A stretch of 64,000 bases of DNA. It comes from Burkholderia sp. GAS332. GTDB lineage: Bacteria > Pseudomonadota > Gammaproteobacteria > Burkholderiales > Burkholderiaceae. The DNA lies in NCBI GenBank assembly GCA_900142905.1, contig FSRV01000001.1, positions 2,542,001 to 2,606,000 on the forward strand, read 5' to 3'. The position numbers and the translations under genes are program-made. This document shows, in pieces, positions 9,300 through 18,172 of the stretch. The notes beneath the pieces were generated by a model, which saw only the letters and a program-made list of their open reading frames with translations, made no database searches and had not been told where the DNA came from. Positions within the stretch are counted from its first letter, which is position 1, and each line of letters opens with the position of its first letter.

Positions 9300-10767
9300 A
9301 TGATGGGTAAATCCGTCGACTTCGACGCCTTGCGGACGCTTGGCGACATAGCTCGATACCACGCGCATCATCATCCTCGGGCGGTGGCGCTCAGCGTCGA
9401 AGGGCGTGACACTGGCTGTGGAACTTTCGAATGCTATTCGTGCCGGGTGGCAAATAGGCTTCTCACACAGGGTATTTCGAAAGGGCGACGCGTCGCCTAT
9501 GCTGGCAAAAACAGCGAGTACGTCTTCGAGCTTTTGTTCGGAGCTACGAAGATTGCGTCGTCTTCTGTCCCATCGGCTGGCGACTCGCTGCGGGCGAGAT
9601 GGCCTACATGTTCGAAGACAGCGGTGCCAACTTGCTCTTTTGCCGGGACCCGAAGTCGAGCCCCAGATGCCGGAGATCCCACATCTGCTCAGTCGCCCTG
9701 CGAAGGTAATTGCGCTCGAGCCGGGAGGTGCTTCGTCCGAGCATTTTTAGAGCTGGCGGAGCAAGGGAGATCCAATAAATGTGGATTGCCGCCCGACTGA
9801 GGAGAATGTAGTGCAGCAGTTCCACCCGTCGGGCACGACGGCGCGTCCGACGGGTGCAATGCCGGCGCATCGAAGCATCCTTAGTGTGCGTCGCAGGGTC
9901 GACAAGGAGTTTGATCTTTTTAAAGTTCTGGAGTCCATCGAGCGGGACGGCATCTCCAAGATCCTCGTGGATCCGGCGGTACTGCGAATCGTCGTGAACC
10001 AGCCACGTGCACGCCAGGTGGACTTTGGTCGACTGCGCTATATCTTCCATGGGTCTTCGCTGATGCCGCTCGATTTGCTTCGGCAATATGTAGACGTGTT
10101 CGGATGCGGTTTCTGCCAAACCCACGGGATGACGGAGACGTCAGGAACGATCTGGTCGCTTACCTTCCGTCGGGAGTACACGATCCGGCGGGAACCAGCG
10201 CATGCGCACGGCGGGCATTCCGTTGCCCAGTGTAGAGCTCAAGGTCGTCGACGAACAAGGCAACGACGTGCTTCCCCACACCGTCGAAGCGGCCGTTACG
10301 CGCGCCCTGTCCAACATGGTCGGCTACTGGGGGCTGCCGGAAGCCACGTCTGGCACGTTCGATGCCAACGGCTGATTGCGAACTGGGGATGCCGGGTATC
10401 TGGACCGGCACGGCGACCTGTACATCAGCCATCGCATAAAGGACATGATCATCGCTGGCGCGGAGAACATTTACCCAGTCGAAGCGGAGAATGTCATTCA
10501 TGATCATCCAGCAGTGGCAGACATCGCGGCGATCTGCGTTCCAGACGAGAAATGGGAGAAGCCGTCTAGGTGATCGTAGTTCTACATCCAAGCACAGCGG
10601 TTGACGCAAGCGCAACTATCGATTCCGCCAGATTACGCGTGGCGCACTTCAAGGCACCCACGAGCGTCGATCTCGTCGACGCTCTTCCGTGCAATGTGGC
10701 GGGCAAACTTCTGCGCCGCGAACTGCGCGAACCGTACTGGATTGAGCGCGAGCGGCGCGTGAACTGA
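9300..10767 (+). pseudogene. AMP-dependent acyl-CoA synthetase, broken by frameshifts
   Basis: Three consecutive pieces in different frames add up to an adenylate-forming ligase. 9300 to ~9770 gives an N-terminal piece (TLGDIARYHAHHHPRAVAL, KGRRVAYAGKNSEYVFELLFG). 9781 to ~10190 gives a degraded P-loop (HPSGTTARPTGAM) and the FCQTHGMTETSGTI motif. 10376 to 10767 gives the C-terminal domain (MRTGDAGYLDRHGDLYI, DMIIAGAENIYPVEAENVI, GKLLRRELREPYW) interrupted by an in-frame TAG near 10568. The middle is shorter than normal, so there is also a deletion. The gene cannot make a full enzyme. It would have activated the carboxylic acid substrate with CoA, and it is divergent from the racemase gene. 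No intact CoA ligase was found in the window. Confidence 0.9.
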
Positions 10768-11057
10768 AATCACAGAGATGCATATTTCCTCTATCCTGCA
10801 TTAATCCGGGGCTTTAGCTGACCTCAATCCGCTTCCGCAATCCACGTGGGAATCGGGCTGAGGTTCGCTGCTTGGTACCGCTCACGATCGGATAACGACG
10901 TTAGTGGTAAGGACTCCGCGCGTGTGGATTCGCCACCTGCATTCGACCAGGGAAGGCGAAGGCCGCAGGGTCGCCCTCGTGACTCCACGCTGGCGTGTTC
11001 GATAGCTTGCCAGCAAGCAAATACGGTTCTTAGAGGGCACTTGTTCGGCCGATATCC

Positions 11058-11061
11058 CTAG
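11058..11061. repeat. Left target-site duplication of the IS701-family element (CTAG)
   Basis: CTAG lies directly outside the left inverted repeat and is repeated at 12543-12546. IS701-family elements duplicate a 4-base YTAR target, so this matches the family. Confidence 0.8.
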
Positions 11062-12542
11062 TCTTACTGTGTCAGCTAAAAGCGATACCTGGTAGTATGA
11101 AGTAATAGCGACTACGGGGTATCGGAATGGCAGACGATCTCGATGAATTTGACGCGTATCTCGACCATCTGGCACAGGAGTTAGGGCACGCTAATCGCCA
11201 CGCCGGCCTTAAAGGCTACTGTTCCGGTCTGGTGATGCCACTGTCAAGGAAGAGCGTCGAGCCGATGGCTGCGCATATTGATCCGCTTCATGCCAGTGCG
11301 AAGCATCAGTCGCTCCACCATTTTGTTGCCAAGGCCGAATGGTCCGACAAGGCGATCATGCGACGGGTGCGCGAATGGGTGATGCCGGTGCTAGGCGCGC
11401 ATGCCGCTGAAGAGGCCGGCTACTACTGGATTATTGACGACACAGGCTTTCCAAAGAAGGGTCGCCATTCGGTGGGCGTTGCACGTCAGTACTGTGGCCA
11501 ACTCGGCAAACAGGACAACTGTCAGGTCGCAGTGAGTTTATCGATCGCAACGCAACGCGGCAGCCTGCCTATCGCCTGGCAACTGTATGTTCCCAGGGAG
11601 TGGATTGACGATCGGGAACGTGCCCGTCGCGCCGGCATTCCTGACGATCAGGCCTTCGCAACGAAGCCACAGATTGCGCTGACCCAACTGCGCGAAGCGA
11701 TTGCATCCGGGATTGTGCCGGGTATCGTGCTGGCCGATGCAGGATATGGTGATGAAACGGCCTTTCGGGAAGGGATAAGCGAACTGGGTTTGTTATACGC
11801 CGTGGGGATCCGTCCGGGCACCTCAGTATGGGCACCGGGTACGGCGCCGCTCGCGCCCAAGCCCTGGAATGGGCGTGGCAACGCACCGACACTGCTGCGT
11901 CGCGCACCCGGCCACGAACCGCAGGCGGTCAAGGCGCTGGCCATGCAATTACCTGCGAACACCTGGCAGACCGTCACCTGGCGGGAAGGCAGCAACGCGG
12001 CACTCTCCTCGCGCTTTGCCGCCGTGCGGGTTCGTCCCGCTCATCAGGACTATTGGCGCACTACCCAGCGCGAGGAAGAGTGGCTACTCATCGAATGGCC
12101 CGAGGGAGATAAAGAGCCGCTCAAGTACTTTCTCAGTACCGCTCCGGGGGAGGCGACACTTGAACAGCTTGTATCGGTAACCAAGATGCGCTGGCGCATC
12201 GAGCGCGACTATCAGGATCTGAAGCAGGAATTCGGACTGGGTCACTACGAAGGTCGCGGCTGGCGTGGCTTTCACCACCACGCCACGCTGAGTATTGCCG
12301 CATATGGGTTTCTGATGGCCCAGAGACTCAGGATGGGATCAGGCAGCGGCGATAAAAAAAACTTCATCGAACGCACGCTGCCTGCGCTTCCCGCGGATTA
12401 CATCGCACGCGGCAGTCCAGCGCGCACAACGCCACGTTCCTGACTCCATCACGACGTTGCGTATCCTGCTCGGACTGCGACTAACGCAACGTCTGCACCA
12501 TTCATCGCAACGGTGGCACGAAAAATACGTGACACAGTAAGA
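11062..12542 (+). mobile_element. IS701-family insertion sequence
   Basis: A 1481-base element is bounded by perfect 13-base terminal inverted repeats: TCTTACTGTGTCA at the left (11062-11074) and its reverse complement at the right (12530-12542). CTAG flanks both ends as a target duplication. It carries one transposase gene, which is frameshifted near its end. Clean ends and target duplication suggest recent insertion. Confidence 0.93.
11127..12443 (+). CDS. IS701-family transposase, C-terminus altered by frameshift
   Basis: The 438-residue product is a DDE transposase of the IS701 family, with YYWIIDDTGFPKKGRHSVGV carrying the first Asp pair, VLADAGYGDETAFR the second Asp, and WRIERDYQDLKQEFGLGHYEGR the catalytic Glu region. 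The normal end is lost: from about 12415 the family-like C-terminus (AQRHVPDSITTLRILLGLRL ... KYVTQ) continues in the next frame and stops at 12540, just inside the right terminal repeat. The annotated frame instead stops at 12443. All catalytic residues lie upstream of the shift, so activity cannot be excluded, but the element is probably impaired. A sequencing error would also explain it. Confidence 0.9.
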   Translation: MADDLDEFDAYLDHLAQELGHANRHAGLKGYCSGLVMPLSRKSVEPMAAHIDPLHASAKHQSLHHFVAKAEWSDKAIMRRVREWVMPVLGAHAAEEAGYYWIIDDTGFPKKGRHSVGVARQYCGQLGKQDNCQVAVSLSIATQRGSLPIAWQLYVPREWIDDRERARRAGIPDDQAFATKPQIALTQLREAIASGIVPGIVLADAGYGDETAFREGISELGLLYAVGIRPGTSVWAPGTAPLAPKPWNGRGNAPTLLRRAPGHEPQAVKALAMQLPANTWQTVTWREGSNAALSSRFAAVRVRPAHQDYWRTTQREEEWLLIEWPEGDKEPLKYFLSTAPGEATLEQLVSVTKMRWRIERDYQDLKQEFGLGHYEGRGWRGFHHHATLSIAAYGFLMAQRLRMGSGSGDKKNFIERTLPALPADYIARGSPARTTPRS

Positions 12543-12546
12543 CTAG
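12543..12546. repeat. Right target-site duplication of the IS701-family element (CTAG)
   Basis: Second copy of CTAG, immediately outside the right terminal repeat; pairs with 11058-11061. Confidence 0.8.
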
Positions 12547-12562
12547 CGGGTTGTTGAGGTGC

Positions 12563-12593
12563 TGCTGAGTCCCGTGCAATACAGGACTCAGCA
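12563..12593. terminator. Strong hairpin, possible terminator or IS end structure
   Basis: TGCTGAGTCC (12563-12572) pairs perfectly with GGACTCAGCA (12584-12593) across an 11-base loop. There is no following T-run on either strand, so it may not be a classical terminator. It lies between the IS701 element and the IS5-like transposase scrap. Confidence 0.35.
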
Positions 12594-12637
12594 CCGCAAG
12601 TGATTACGCTTTAACTGTCCAACTTCGTGAAGTCAGG

Positions 12638-12844
12638 TCACGATCGATCGCGAAGTGCCTTATGGACAACATCCCTGTTTGTCGGGCAGGCTCGTGACTT
12701 TCGGCAAGAGGGCCTCGACCACTTCGTGTTCGAGTAGCCGACCTGCATCTTCGAGAACACCGAGTGAATCCATACAGCATATTCGATGGCCAGATCGACA
12801 CACCGGCGGTACAGCAGGTTGTAATGCGTCTGCTCCCTGGGCAC
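12638..12844 (-). pseudogene. IS5-like transposase fragment
   Basis: Minus-strand translation contains THYNLLYRRCVDLAIEYAVW followed by IHSVFSKMQ, matching the YNLLFRWFVGL...VWDHSVFSKNRDRLL segment of IS5-family transposases. Related residues continue upstream in another frame up to about 12950. Neither the DDE core nor terminal repeats could be found, so this is a decayed scrap. Confidence 0.6.
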
Positions 12845-12997
12845 AGCACCCTCAGCGGCAACGGACGCAACAGCCGTGTCAGATGCGCCGTTGCCCGCTT
12901 GGAGCGCGCTGAACAGCCCCGTGAGTCGCTTCCGTGCCCGTTTTCTAATACACCGTCCTGATGGCTCGTTCGCACCGTGCTCAAATTCGGCACCCTC

Positions 12998-13558
12998 TTA
13001 GGCGCGCTTGCACGCCGAACTTGACCACATCCGCCCGAGCACACTGTCCTTCAAGACGTAGTGGTGTAATAGGGCTGCAGCAATATGAACGGCCAGCAGC
13101 GCAGCCAACAGCCAGGTACTCAAATCATGGTAGTGACGCATGACGGAGAAGCGCGCTTCATTGGGATTGCCCAGAAGGTTCGTGAGATTGAACAGGTAAG
13201 CTGGTTGGACCGGAAGTGGTGAGGCCGAGGCTGCGGCTAGGCCAAGCATCGGAACGGCGAACAGCAGAAGGTATAGCGCGCCGTGGACGAGTGCGGACAG
13301 CCGATGTTGCCAGCCGGAAAGTTCCGACGGGAAAGGCGGTGGCGGGTTGCGCAACCGATACACCACGCGGACAAGCATAACGACCAGCAGGCTTACGCCC
13401 AAGGCCGAGTGCCCCGCAAGTGAAAAAATGTGTTGCGCTTTTGGCAAGTCCAACCTGAATCGCTGCCCGGCGACTAGCATCGTGAGCACCAGCGCAGCCG
13501 TGATCCAATGGAGGCGGCGCGCCCAGGGACGATAGCGTTGCTCAAACTGATCATTCAT
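12998..13558 (-). CDS. Cytochrome b561 family membrane protein
   Basis: The ATG at 13558 (MNDQFEQRYRPWARRLHWIT) overlaps the stop of the upstream YciI gene, giving 186 residues. Four hydrophobic helices are visible: about 17-33, 48-70, 88-110 and 145-168. Histidines in RRLHW, AGHSALG, RHYHD and LLHHYVL are placed as heme ligands of the diheme b561 family. Such proteins sit in the inner membrane and carry electrons between quinol and a periplasmic partner, or quench superoxide. Translational coupling to the YciI-like gene indicates one transcript. No link to the catabolic genes is obvious. Confidence 0.9.
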   Translation of the reverse strand: MNDQFEQRYRPWARRLHWITAALVLTMLVAGQRFRLDLPKAQHIFSLAGHSALGVSLLVVMLVRVVYRLRNPPPPFPSELSGWQHRLSALVHGALYLLLFAVPMLGLAAASASPLPVQPAYLFNLTNLLGNPNEARFSVMRHYHDLSTWLLAALLAVHIAAALLHHYVLKDSVLGRMWSSSACKRA

Positions 13559-13847
13559 CGCGCTCCTCCTCAAGAAGGGCCGGAATTCCATATGTGGGCG
13601 CAATTTCGGTCATGCTCCAGCCGATGATTCCCTTCTTGAAAAGAGGCGCTTCACTGTAAATCGCCTTCGCTGCCTCGATCGAAGGTGCTCGAATGATCGC
13701 TAACCCTTTGCCCGGCGTCTGTGGCAGCACGGCCGCTAATAACAGAGACCGATCGTTGGTAATGCGCTCCAGAAAGGCGCGTTGTTCAAGAAGATCTTGT
13801 TGATCCGCCGCAGCCTTGAATTGGATTTCGACTAAAAAATGAGCCAT
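13551..13847 (-). CDS. YciI-like protein
   Basis: This 98-residue protein begins MAHFLVEIQFK and has the alternating ferredoxin-like pattern of the YCII family (LLEQRAFLERI, GKGLAIIRAPSIEAAKAIY, PLFKKGIIGWSMTEI). Family members are small dimeric proteins of about 95 residues, most without known reactions. Its stop codon overlaps the start of the cytochrome b561 gene, so both are co-transcribed. The start at 13847 is preceded by a GGAG (GGCAGGAGCAGAATGCA on the coding strand). Function unknown. Confidence 0.82.
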   Translation of the reverse strand: MAHFLVEIQFKAAADQQDLLEQRAFLERITNDRSLLLAAVLPQTPGKGLAIIRAPSIEAAKAIYSEAPLFKKGIIGWSMTEIAPTYGIPALLEEERDE

Positions 13848-14089
13848 TGCATTCTGCTCCTGCCAGTTTTAGGTTAAATGTCAACGAGACGACACTGCGG
13901 TGTCAACCGCAACGTCGAGCTAGGATGTGATGCCAGAACAGATCCACTGACTGGCATGAGAGGGACATACGTACTGCATTGAACAATGCTCCGGAGATAG
14001 AAAAACAGTTGATGGCATGCGAGTTCGGGGGCGCTACCGACCGAAGGCGGTTAGGTGTCGGTAGACGAACCCGTGGCATCGTCTATGCG

Positions 14090-14377
14090 TCACGTCAGGC
14101 CAACGTCCAAGTCGTCCATCGTTCCCGGACGGCTTCCCTTTATAACGATCTCGGTTGACTCGCAACGTTCGAGACAACCCGATATCGAGGACTGCTGCTT
14201 GAGGTCGAGCGTAAGGCTGCATCGTCCTCTGGCGTCAAGCCGGTCAAGAATTGAATCGGGCGCGCCATTGCTTTCGATTCGCAGTACATCCGCTCCCACA
14301 TCGGCAGCATCATGCAAGCGATCGATACTTGCAAGATCAAGAGCCTCGACACCTCTAAGCGGACCGGAGATAGCCAT
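14090..14377 (-). pseudogene. N-terminal fragment of a second alpha-methylacyl-CoA racemase
   Basis: Starting at ATG 14377, the frame reads MAISGPLRGVEALDLASI then VGADVLRIES, LDARGRCSLTLDLK and IVIKGSRPGTMDDLDVGL. It aligns with residues 1-98 of the intact racemase at 7920-9053, with a small internal deletion in the first helix. The catalytic His, Asp and Glu regions are gone. An operator-like sequence similar to that of the intact gene survives about 57 bases upstream. This is a decayed duplicate. Confidence 0.85.
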
Positions 14378-14910
14378 AGTTTCACTTCTTCCTTCCTCGA
14401 TGCAGCAAGAATACCGCAGAGACAATAAAATTTACATATCGGTATTTACATCAGATCTATGTGCGGTACACGTAGCAGCGCATAGAACCTGCCTCGGCAG
14501 TTGGCCTGGATGTTTGATTCGTCATCAAGTTGACGTCAGTTCGGGCATACCCGAATGTCATTGCAAATGTCGGTGAAGTACATTGTGAGCGTGGGTGTGC
14601 AGAGTTGAGAAGTGTCGAGGTGGTTGGGGAATATCCGCGATTTCTAGGTTGGCGTTGTTACATCGAGTGCGCTAATCGTAGGACCTGCAGTGGATTCTCA
14701 AGGTGGTGCAGTCAGTCGTTCACGGACGTACCTAAGGAATTAATTGCAAGAGCTACTTACATAACAAGCGAGTGAGCCAAGGCATTGGAGCATCCCGCGG
14801 CGACCGACCCGGATCGGCAGATCATTGCCGTCTCGGTATGGCTGTGCCTGGATGGAATCGTGGCTCTCGGAGAATAAATCTGAATTAAGGCTTCGCAGCC
14901 TGGAGGAGTC
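14378..14910. other. Intergenic region upstream of the DUF1302 operon
   Basis: About 530 bases with no convincing gene. It separates the racemase remnant (minus strand) from the large plus-strand operon, so promoters for both sides are expected. An operator-like sequence lies at 14434-14447. No other element could be assigned. Confidence 0.4.
14434..14447. promoter_or_regulatory. Candidate operator ACATA-N4-TATTT
   Basis: The sequence ACATA TCGG TATTT is an imperfect inverted repeat and resembles the perfect ACATA-N4-TATGT at 26862-26875. It lies 57 bases upstream of the racemase remnant and in the divergent region before the DUF1302 operon. Assignment as a binding site for the double-TetR protein is inference. 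Confidence 0.35.
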
Positions 14911-16608
14911 ATGCATCACGTTAAACGCCGGTTGAAGTCGGCACACTGGACACTTGGGGGCACCGTAGCGTGTGCGCTGGTCGCTTACACCGGCTCCGCG
15001 AACGCATTTCCGCTCACAATTTTGCCGGACTGGGATATCAATTGGGACAACACCATCGCTTACAACCTTGGTGTGCGCGCACAAGGGATCAATCCCGCCA
15101 TAGGCAATAATCCGCTGTATAGCGAATCCGACTACAAATTCCCACACGCCGGCGACGTGGTCACCAATCGCGCGTCGGATCTGATGGAATTCGACGCCAA
15201 CCACGAGAATCAGTACGGGTTCAGGCTAAGCGCATCTTTCTGGAAGGACTTTGCTTACGGTGGCGGGGTGTCGAATCATCCGGGTGATGCGGTTTCCGGA
15301 GTGCCATATTCGGCGTTGGGATCGTACGCCGGCAACCAATACGGTAGTTACACCGAGCGATACTATCAGCAGGGTGGTGAACTCCTTGACGCCTTCGGAT
15401 TCTGGAACTTCAAGTTAGACGGTCAACCAGCATCTCTAAAGGTCGGACGCCTGACGCAGTATTGGGGCACCGCTTTGTTCTTTGGCACGCAGGGTGTCAG
15501 CTATGGGCAGAACGCGTCGGACGGCATCCAGGGAGCGGCAACACCTGGGACGCAAGCCAAACAGCTCGCGATTCCACGCGCCCAAGTGTTGTTCGAGACA
15601 CAGTTGACTCCAACCACGTCTGTTGCGGCGGAGTATTTCTTTGAATACGCCGCGAGCCGCTCCCCTGAAGGGGGAACGTATCTCGGCACCGCCGGTTTCC
15701 TGTTTAACGGTCCCAATCTGCTTGAGGGAAACATCCCGCGAGGTGCGGACGTCATTCCAAACAACGGTTTTCACGACGATTACGGCCTTAAATTCGCATG
15801 GTCGCCCAAATGGCTTCCGGGCGGAACAATGGGATTCTATTACCGTAATTTAACGGAGACTTCGCCGTGGGTGTTGCTGGGTGTCAATCCCGGAACAGGC
15901 GCGACCAACTATCACTTGGCATACGCACCTAACGTCAAGCTATACGGATACAGCCTCGATTTGCCGATAGGCGCTTACAGCGCCGGCCTTGATGTGACGT
16001 ATCGGCACAACACAGCGCTGAACAGTGGTCTGGGCCCGTTACCCAGCGACCCGAGCGGGGAAGCTGGCGCACGTGGTGACACGCTGAACGTCGTCGCCAA
16101 CGTCCTCGCCGGCCTGAGTCGATCACCCCTTTGGGACACCGGCACTGCCATCGCCGAGGTCGCGTTCACCCAGAAACTGCGAACCACAAGTAATAGCGCT
16201 CTCTACAACGGGGTTGGAAACGCCGCCGCATGCCCAACGGGGAGTAAATGGAGCGGGTGCTCGACGAACAATTCGGTTGCCGCCGCGATTTCCTTTGACC
16301 CTCAGTGGCTACAGGTCGTTCCAGGCATTGACCTCGACATGCCGATATTCGCTGAGTATGGAATCTTCGGTAACACACCAAGCTTGAACGGCACCTATCA
16401 GGGCGAGCTGATTTATACGGTAGGTCTGCACGCGCTGATTCAGCAGAAATACAACGTAACGTTGCAGTACAACGGCTACCACGCACACACAAGCGGAGGT
16501 TTGACATCGTTCGGTCCGGGCGGACCAGCGTACTACTCCGGCGGAAATGGACCATTTTTCTATAACGACAAAGGTTGGATTTCCCTTACTTTGTCCGCCC
16601 AATTCTAA
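14911..16608 (+). CDS. DUF1302 family outer-membrane-type protein
   Basis: The 565-residue protein has a positively charged N-terminus, a hydrophobic stretch and a likely signal-peptidase site after SANA (about residue 31). The rest is rich in aromatic and Gly/Asn residues in alternating strands and ends in LTLSAQF, a terminal Phe typical of outer-membrane beta-barrels. It matches the DUF1302 family, which is repeatedly encoded next to DUF1329, YCF48-like and MMPL genes, as here. The start follows TGGAGGAG. It heads an operon: DUF1329 begins 14 bases after its stop. Its role is not proven in the family; uptake or handling of hydrophobic substrates at the outer membrane is inferred from context. 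Confidence 0.88.
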   Translation: MHHVKRRLKSAHWTLGGTVACALVAYTGSANAFPLTILPDWDINWDNTIAYNLGVRAQGINPAIGNNPLYSESDYKFPHAGDVVTNRASDLMEFDANHENQYGFRLSASFWKDFAYGGGVSNHPGDAVSGVPYSALGSYAGNQYGSYTERYYQQGGELLDAFGFWNFKLDGQPASLKVGRLTQYWGTALFFGTQGVSYGQNASDGIQGAATPGTQAKQLAIPRAQVLFETQLTPTTSVAAEYFFEYAASRSPEGGTYLGTAGFLFNGPNLLEGNIPRGADVIPNNGFHDDYGLKFAWSPKWLPGGTMGFYYRNLTETSPWVLLGVNPGTGATNYHLAYAPNVKLYGYSLDLPIGAYSAGLDVTYRHNTALNSGLGPLPSDPSGEAGARGDTLNVVANVLAGLSRSPLWDTGTAIAEVAFTQKLRTTSNSALYNGVGNAAACPTGSKWSGCSTNNSVAAAISFDPQWLQVVPGIDLDMPIFAEYGIFGNTPSLNGTYQGELIYTVGLHALIQQKYNVTLQYNGYHAHTSGGLTSFGPGGPAYYSGGNGPFFYNDKGWISLTLSAQF

Positions 16609-16621
16609 TCGGAGACAGAAA

Positions 16622-17986
16622 ATGCGACTCTTGCAAAAGCTTATTGTCGGAATGGGCATCGCACTTGCCGCTGGCACCGCATCGGCGGAGGTGTCGCAGC
16701 AGCAAGCGGACCAGCTCGGCAAATCTCTAACTATGTGGGGAGCGGATCCGGCCGGCAACGCCGACAAGACGATCCCCGCGTATACGGGGGGATTGCCGGA
16801 CACTACCGCCCCCGCCGGATGGGTCAAAGGAAGCGGAAGATATGATGTGGGCCCGTATGATGGCGAGAAGCCTTTATTTTCCATCACTGCGAGCAACTAC
16901 GAAAAATATGCGGATCGGCTGTCAGCCGGTACGATCGCGATGCTCAAAAAGTACCCGGAGTTCCGCGTAGATGTTTATCCGACGCACCGGAGCGTTACGC
17001 ATAGTAGTAACTGGCTTTCACATTGCAAGACCAACGCAGCCCACGCGAAGATCAGTTCCAACGGGAACGGTTTCAGCGACGCGTATTCGTGCGTGCCGTT
17101 CCCGATTCCTACGACAGGGGCAGAGGTCATTTGGAATATGGCAACTACGGACCTCTGGGGGGTTCACACTGATATCCGGGAGTCGACTTGGTACATCGAC
17201 GCGGACGGGCATCTCACCGACGTCGGCCAACTTGACGGGGACTTTGCCCAACTTTATCAAGATCCTAAAAGGGACGCACTGGACGGCGGAGCTATTGAAT
17301 TTCGGCTCGGGACCTGGGTGGGGCCGCCTTCGCAGGTTGGTTCGAAAATTCTGCAGCGGCTTCCAGTGAACTATGACCAGACCGATTCGCTTACTTGGGT
17401 CTATTTCCCCGGTCAGCGACGCACACGAGTCGCTCCTGATTATGCCTATGACACACCGATCGCTGCAGACGGGGGAGCGGTTAACTACGACGAGCTATTT
17501 GGATTCACCGGTGCACTGGACAGGTACGACTTCAAGATCGTCGGCAAGAAAGAGATATTCGTCATGTATAACTCAAATCGCATGCTGTTCGCGCCGGTCG
17601 ACAAAATGCTTGTGAAGAGCGTTGTTAATCCGGACGTTTCGCGGTGGGAGCTTCATCGGGTCTGGGTGGTGGAAGCGACACTCAAGGCGGGCAAACGCCA
17701 CGTGCAGCCACGGCGGACACTTTACATCGATGAAGATACATGGGCTTGTGTGGCATCGGATGCCTACGACCAAGCTGGGGCACTGTTTAAAGCCGGATTT
17801 TTCCCGGTCCTACCGCTTTGGGATAAAGAGGCGTTCGCCCAAGGCATAGTTTTCTACGATCTCAGCAAGCGTTCTACATACATTGAAGCTCAGTCGCGAT
17901 CTGTTGACTTCATCAAAGCCTCTCAGCATATCGACGACATCGATAAATTCACGCCCTCGGCAATGACAGCGAGTGGCTTGCGATAG
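16622..17986 (+). CDS. DUF1329 family exported protein
   Basis: The ATG at 16622 follows CGGAGACAG and begins MRLLQKLIVGMGIALAAGTA with a cleavage site near SAEVS, so the protein is exported; an upstream in-frame start would overlap the DUF1302 gene and lose the signal peptide. The product is 454 residues, normal for DUF1329, a family with a LolA/LolB-like fold thought to bind lipophilic ligands. Recognisable family segments include WYIDADGHLTDVGQ and ISRWELH-like VSRWELHRVWVVEATLKAGK, then RRTLYIDEDTWA. It follows DUF1302 by 14 bases. Location is predicted to be periplasm. The biochemical role is unproven. Confidence 0.9.
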   Translation: MRLLQKLIVGMGIALAAGTASAEVSQQQADQLGKSLTMWGADPAGNADKTIPAYTGGLPDTTAPAGWVKGSGRYDVGPYDGEKPLFSITASNYEKYADRLSAGTIAMLKKYPEFRVDVYPTHRSVTHSSNWLSHCKTNAAHAKISSNGNGFSDAYSCVPFPIPTTGAEVIWNMATTDLWGVHTDIRESTWYIDADGHLTDVGQLDGDFAQLYQDPKRDALDGGAIEFRLGTWVGPPSQVGSKILQRLPVNYDQTDSLTWVYFPGQRRTRVAPDYAYDTPIAADGGAVNYDELFGFTGALDRYDFKIVGKKEIFVMYNSNRMLFAPVDKMLVKSVVNPDVSRWELHRVWVVEATLKAGKRHVQPRRTLYIDEDTWACVASDAYDQAGALFKAGFFPVLPLWDKEAFAQGIVFYDLSKRSTYIEAQSRSVDFIKASQHIDDIDKFTPSAMTASGLR

Positions 17987-18172
17987 TAAGACGCGTCGAA
18001 ACAGAGCGCGTCGGTGACCGGTGCAAGAACTTCTGCTTACAGCGGTGGAACGTAATGCACCGGGCCGGCGCCGCGTGATGGCGGGTGGGTGGTGTCGCGG
18101 ATCCTCGGCGACAGCGCCGGATACTTGCGGCAATACGGGCGCCGAAACAACTGATCTCTCCGGGCTTTTCAA

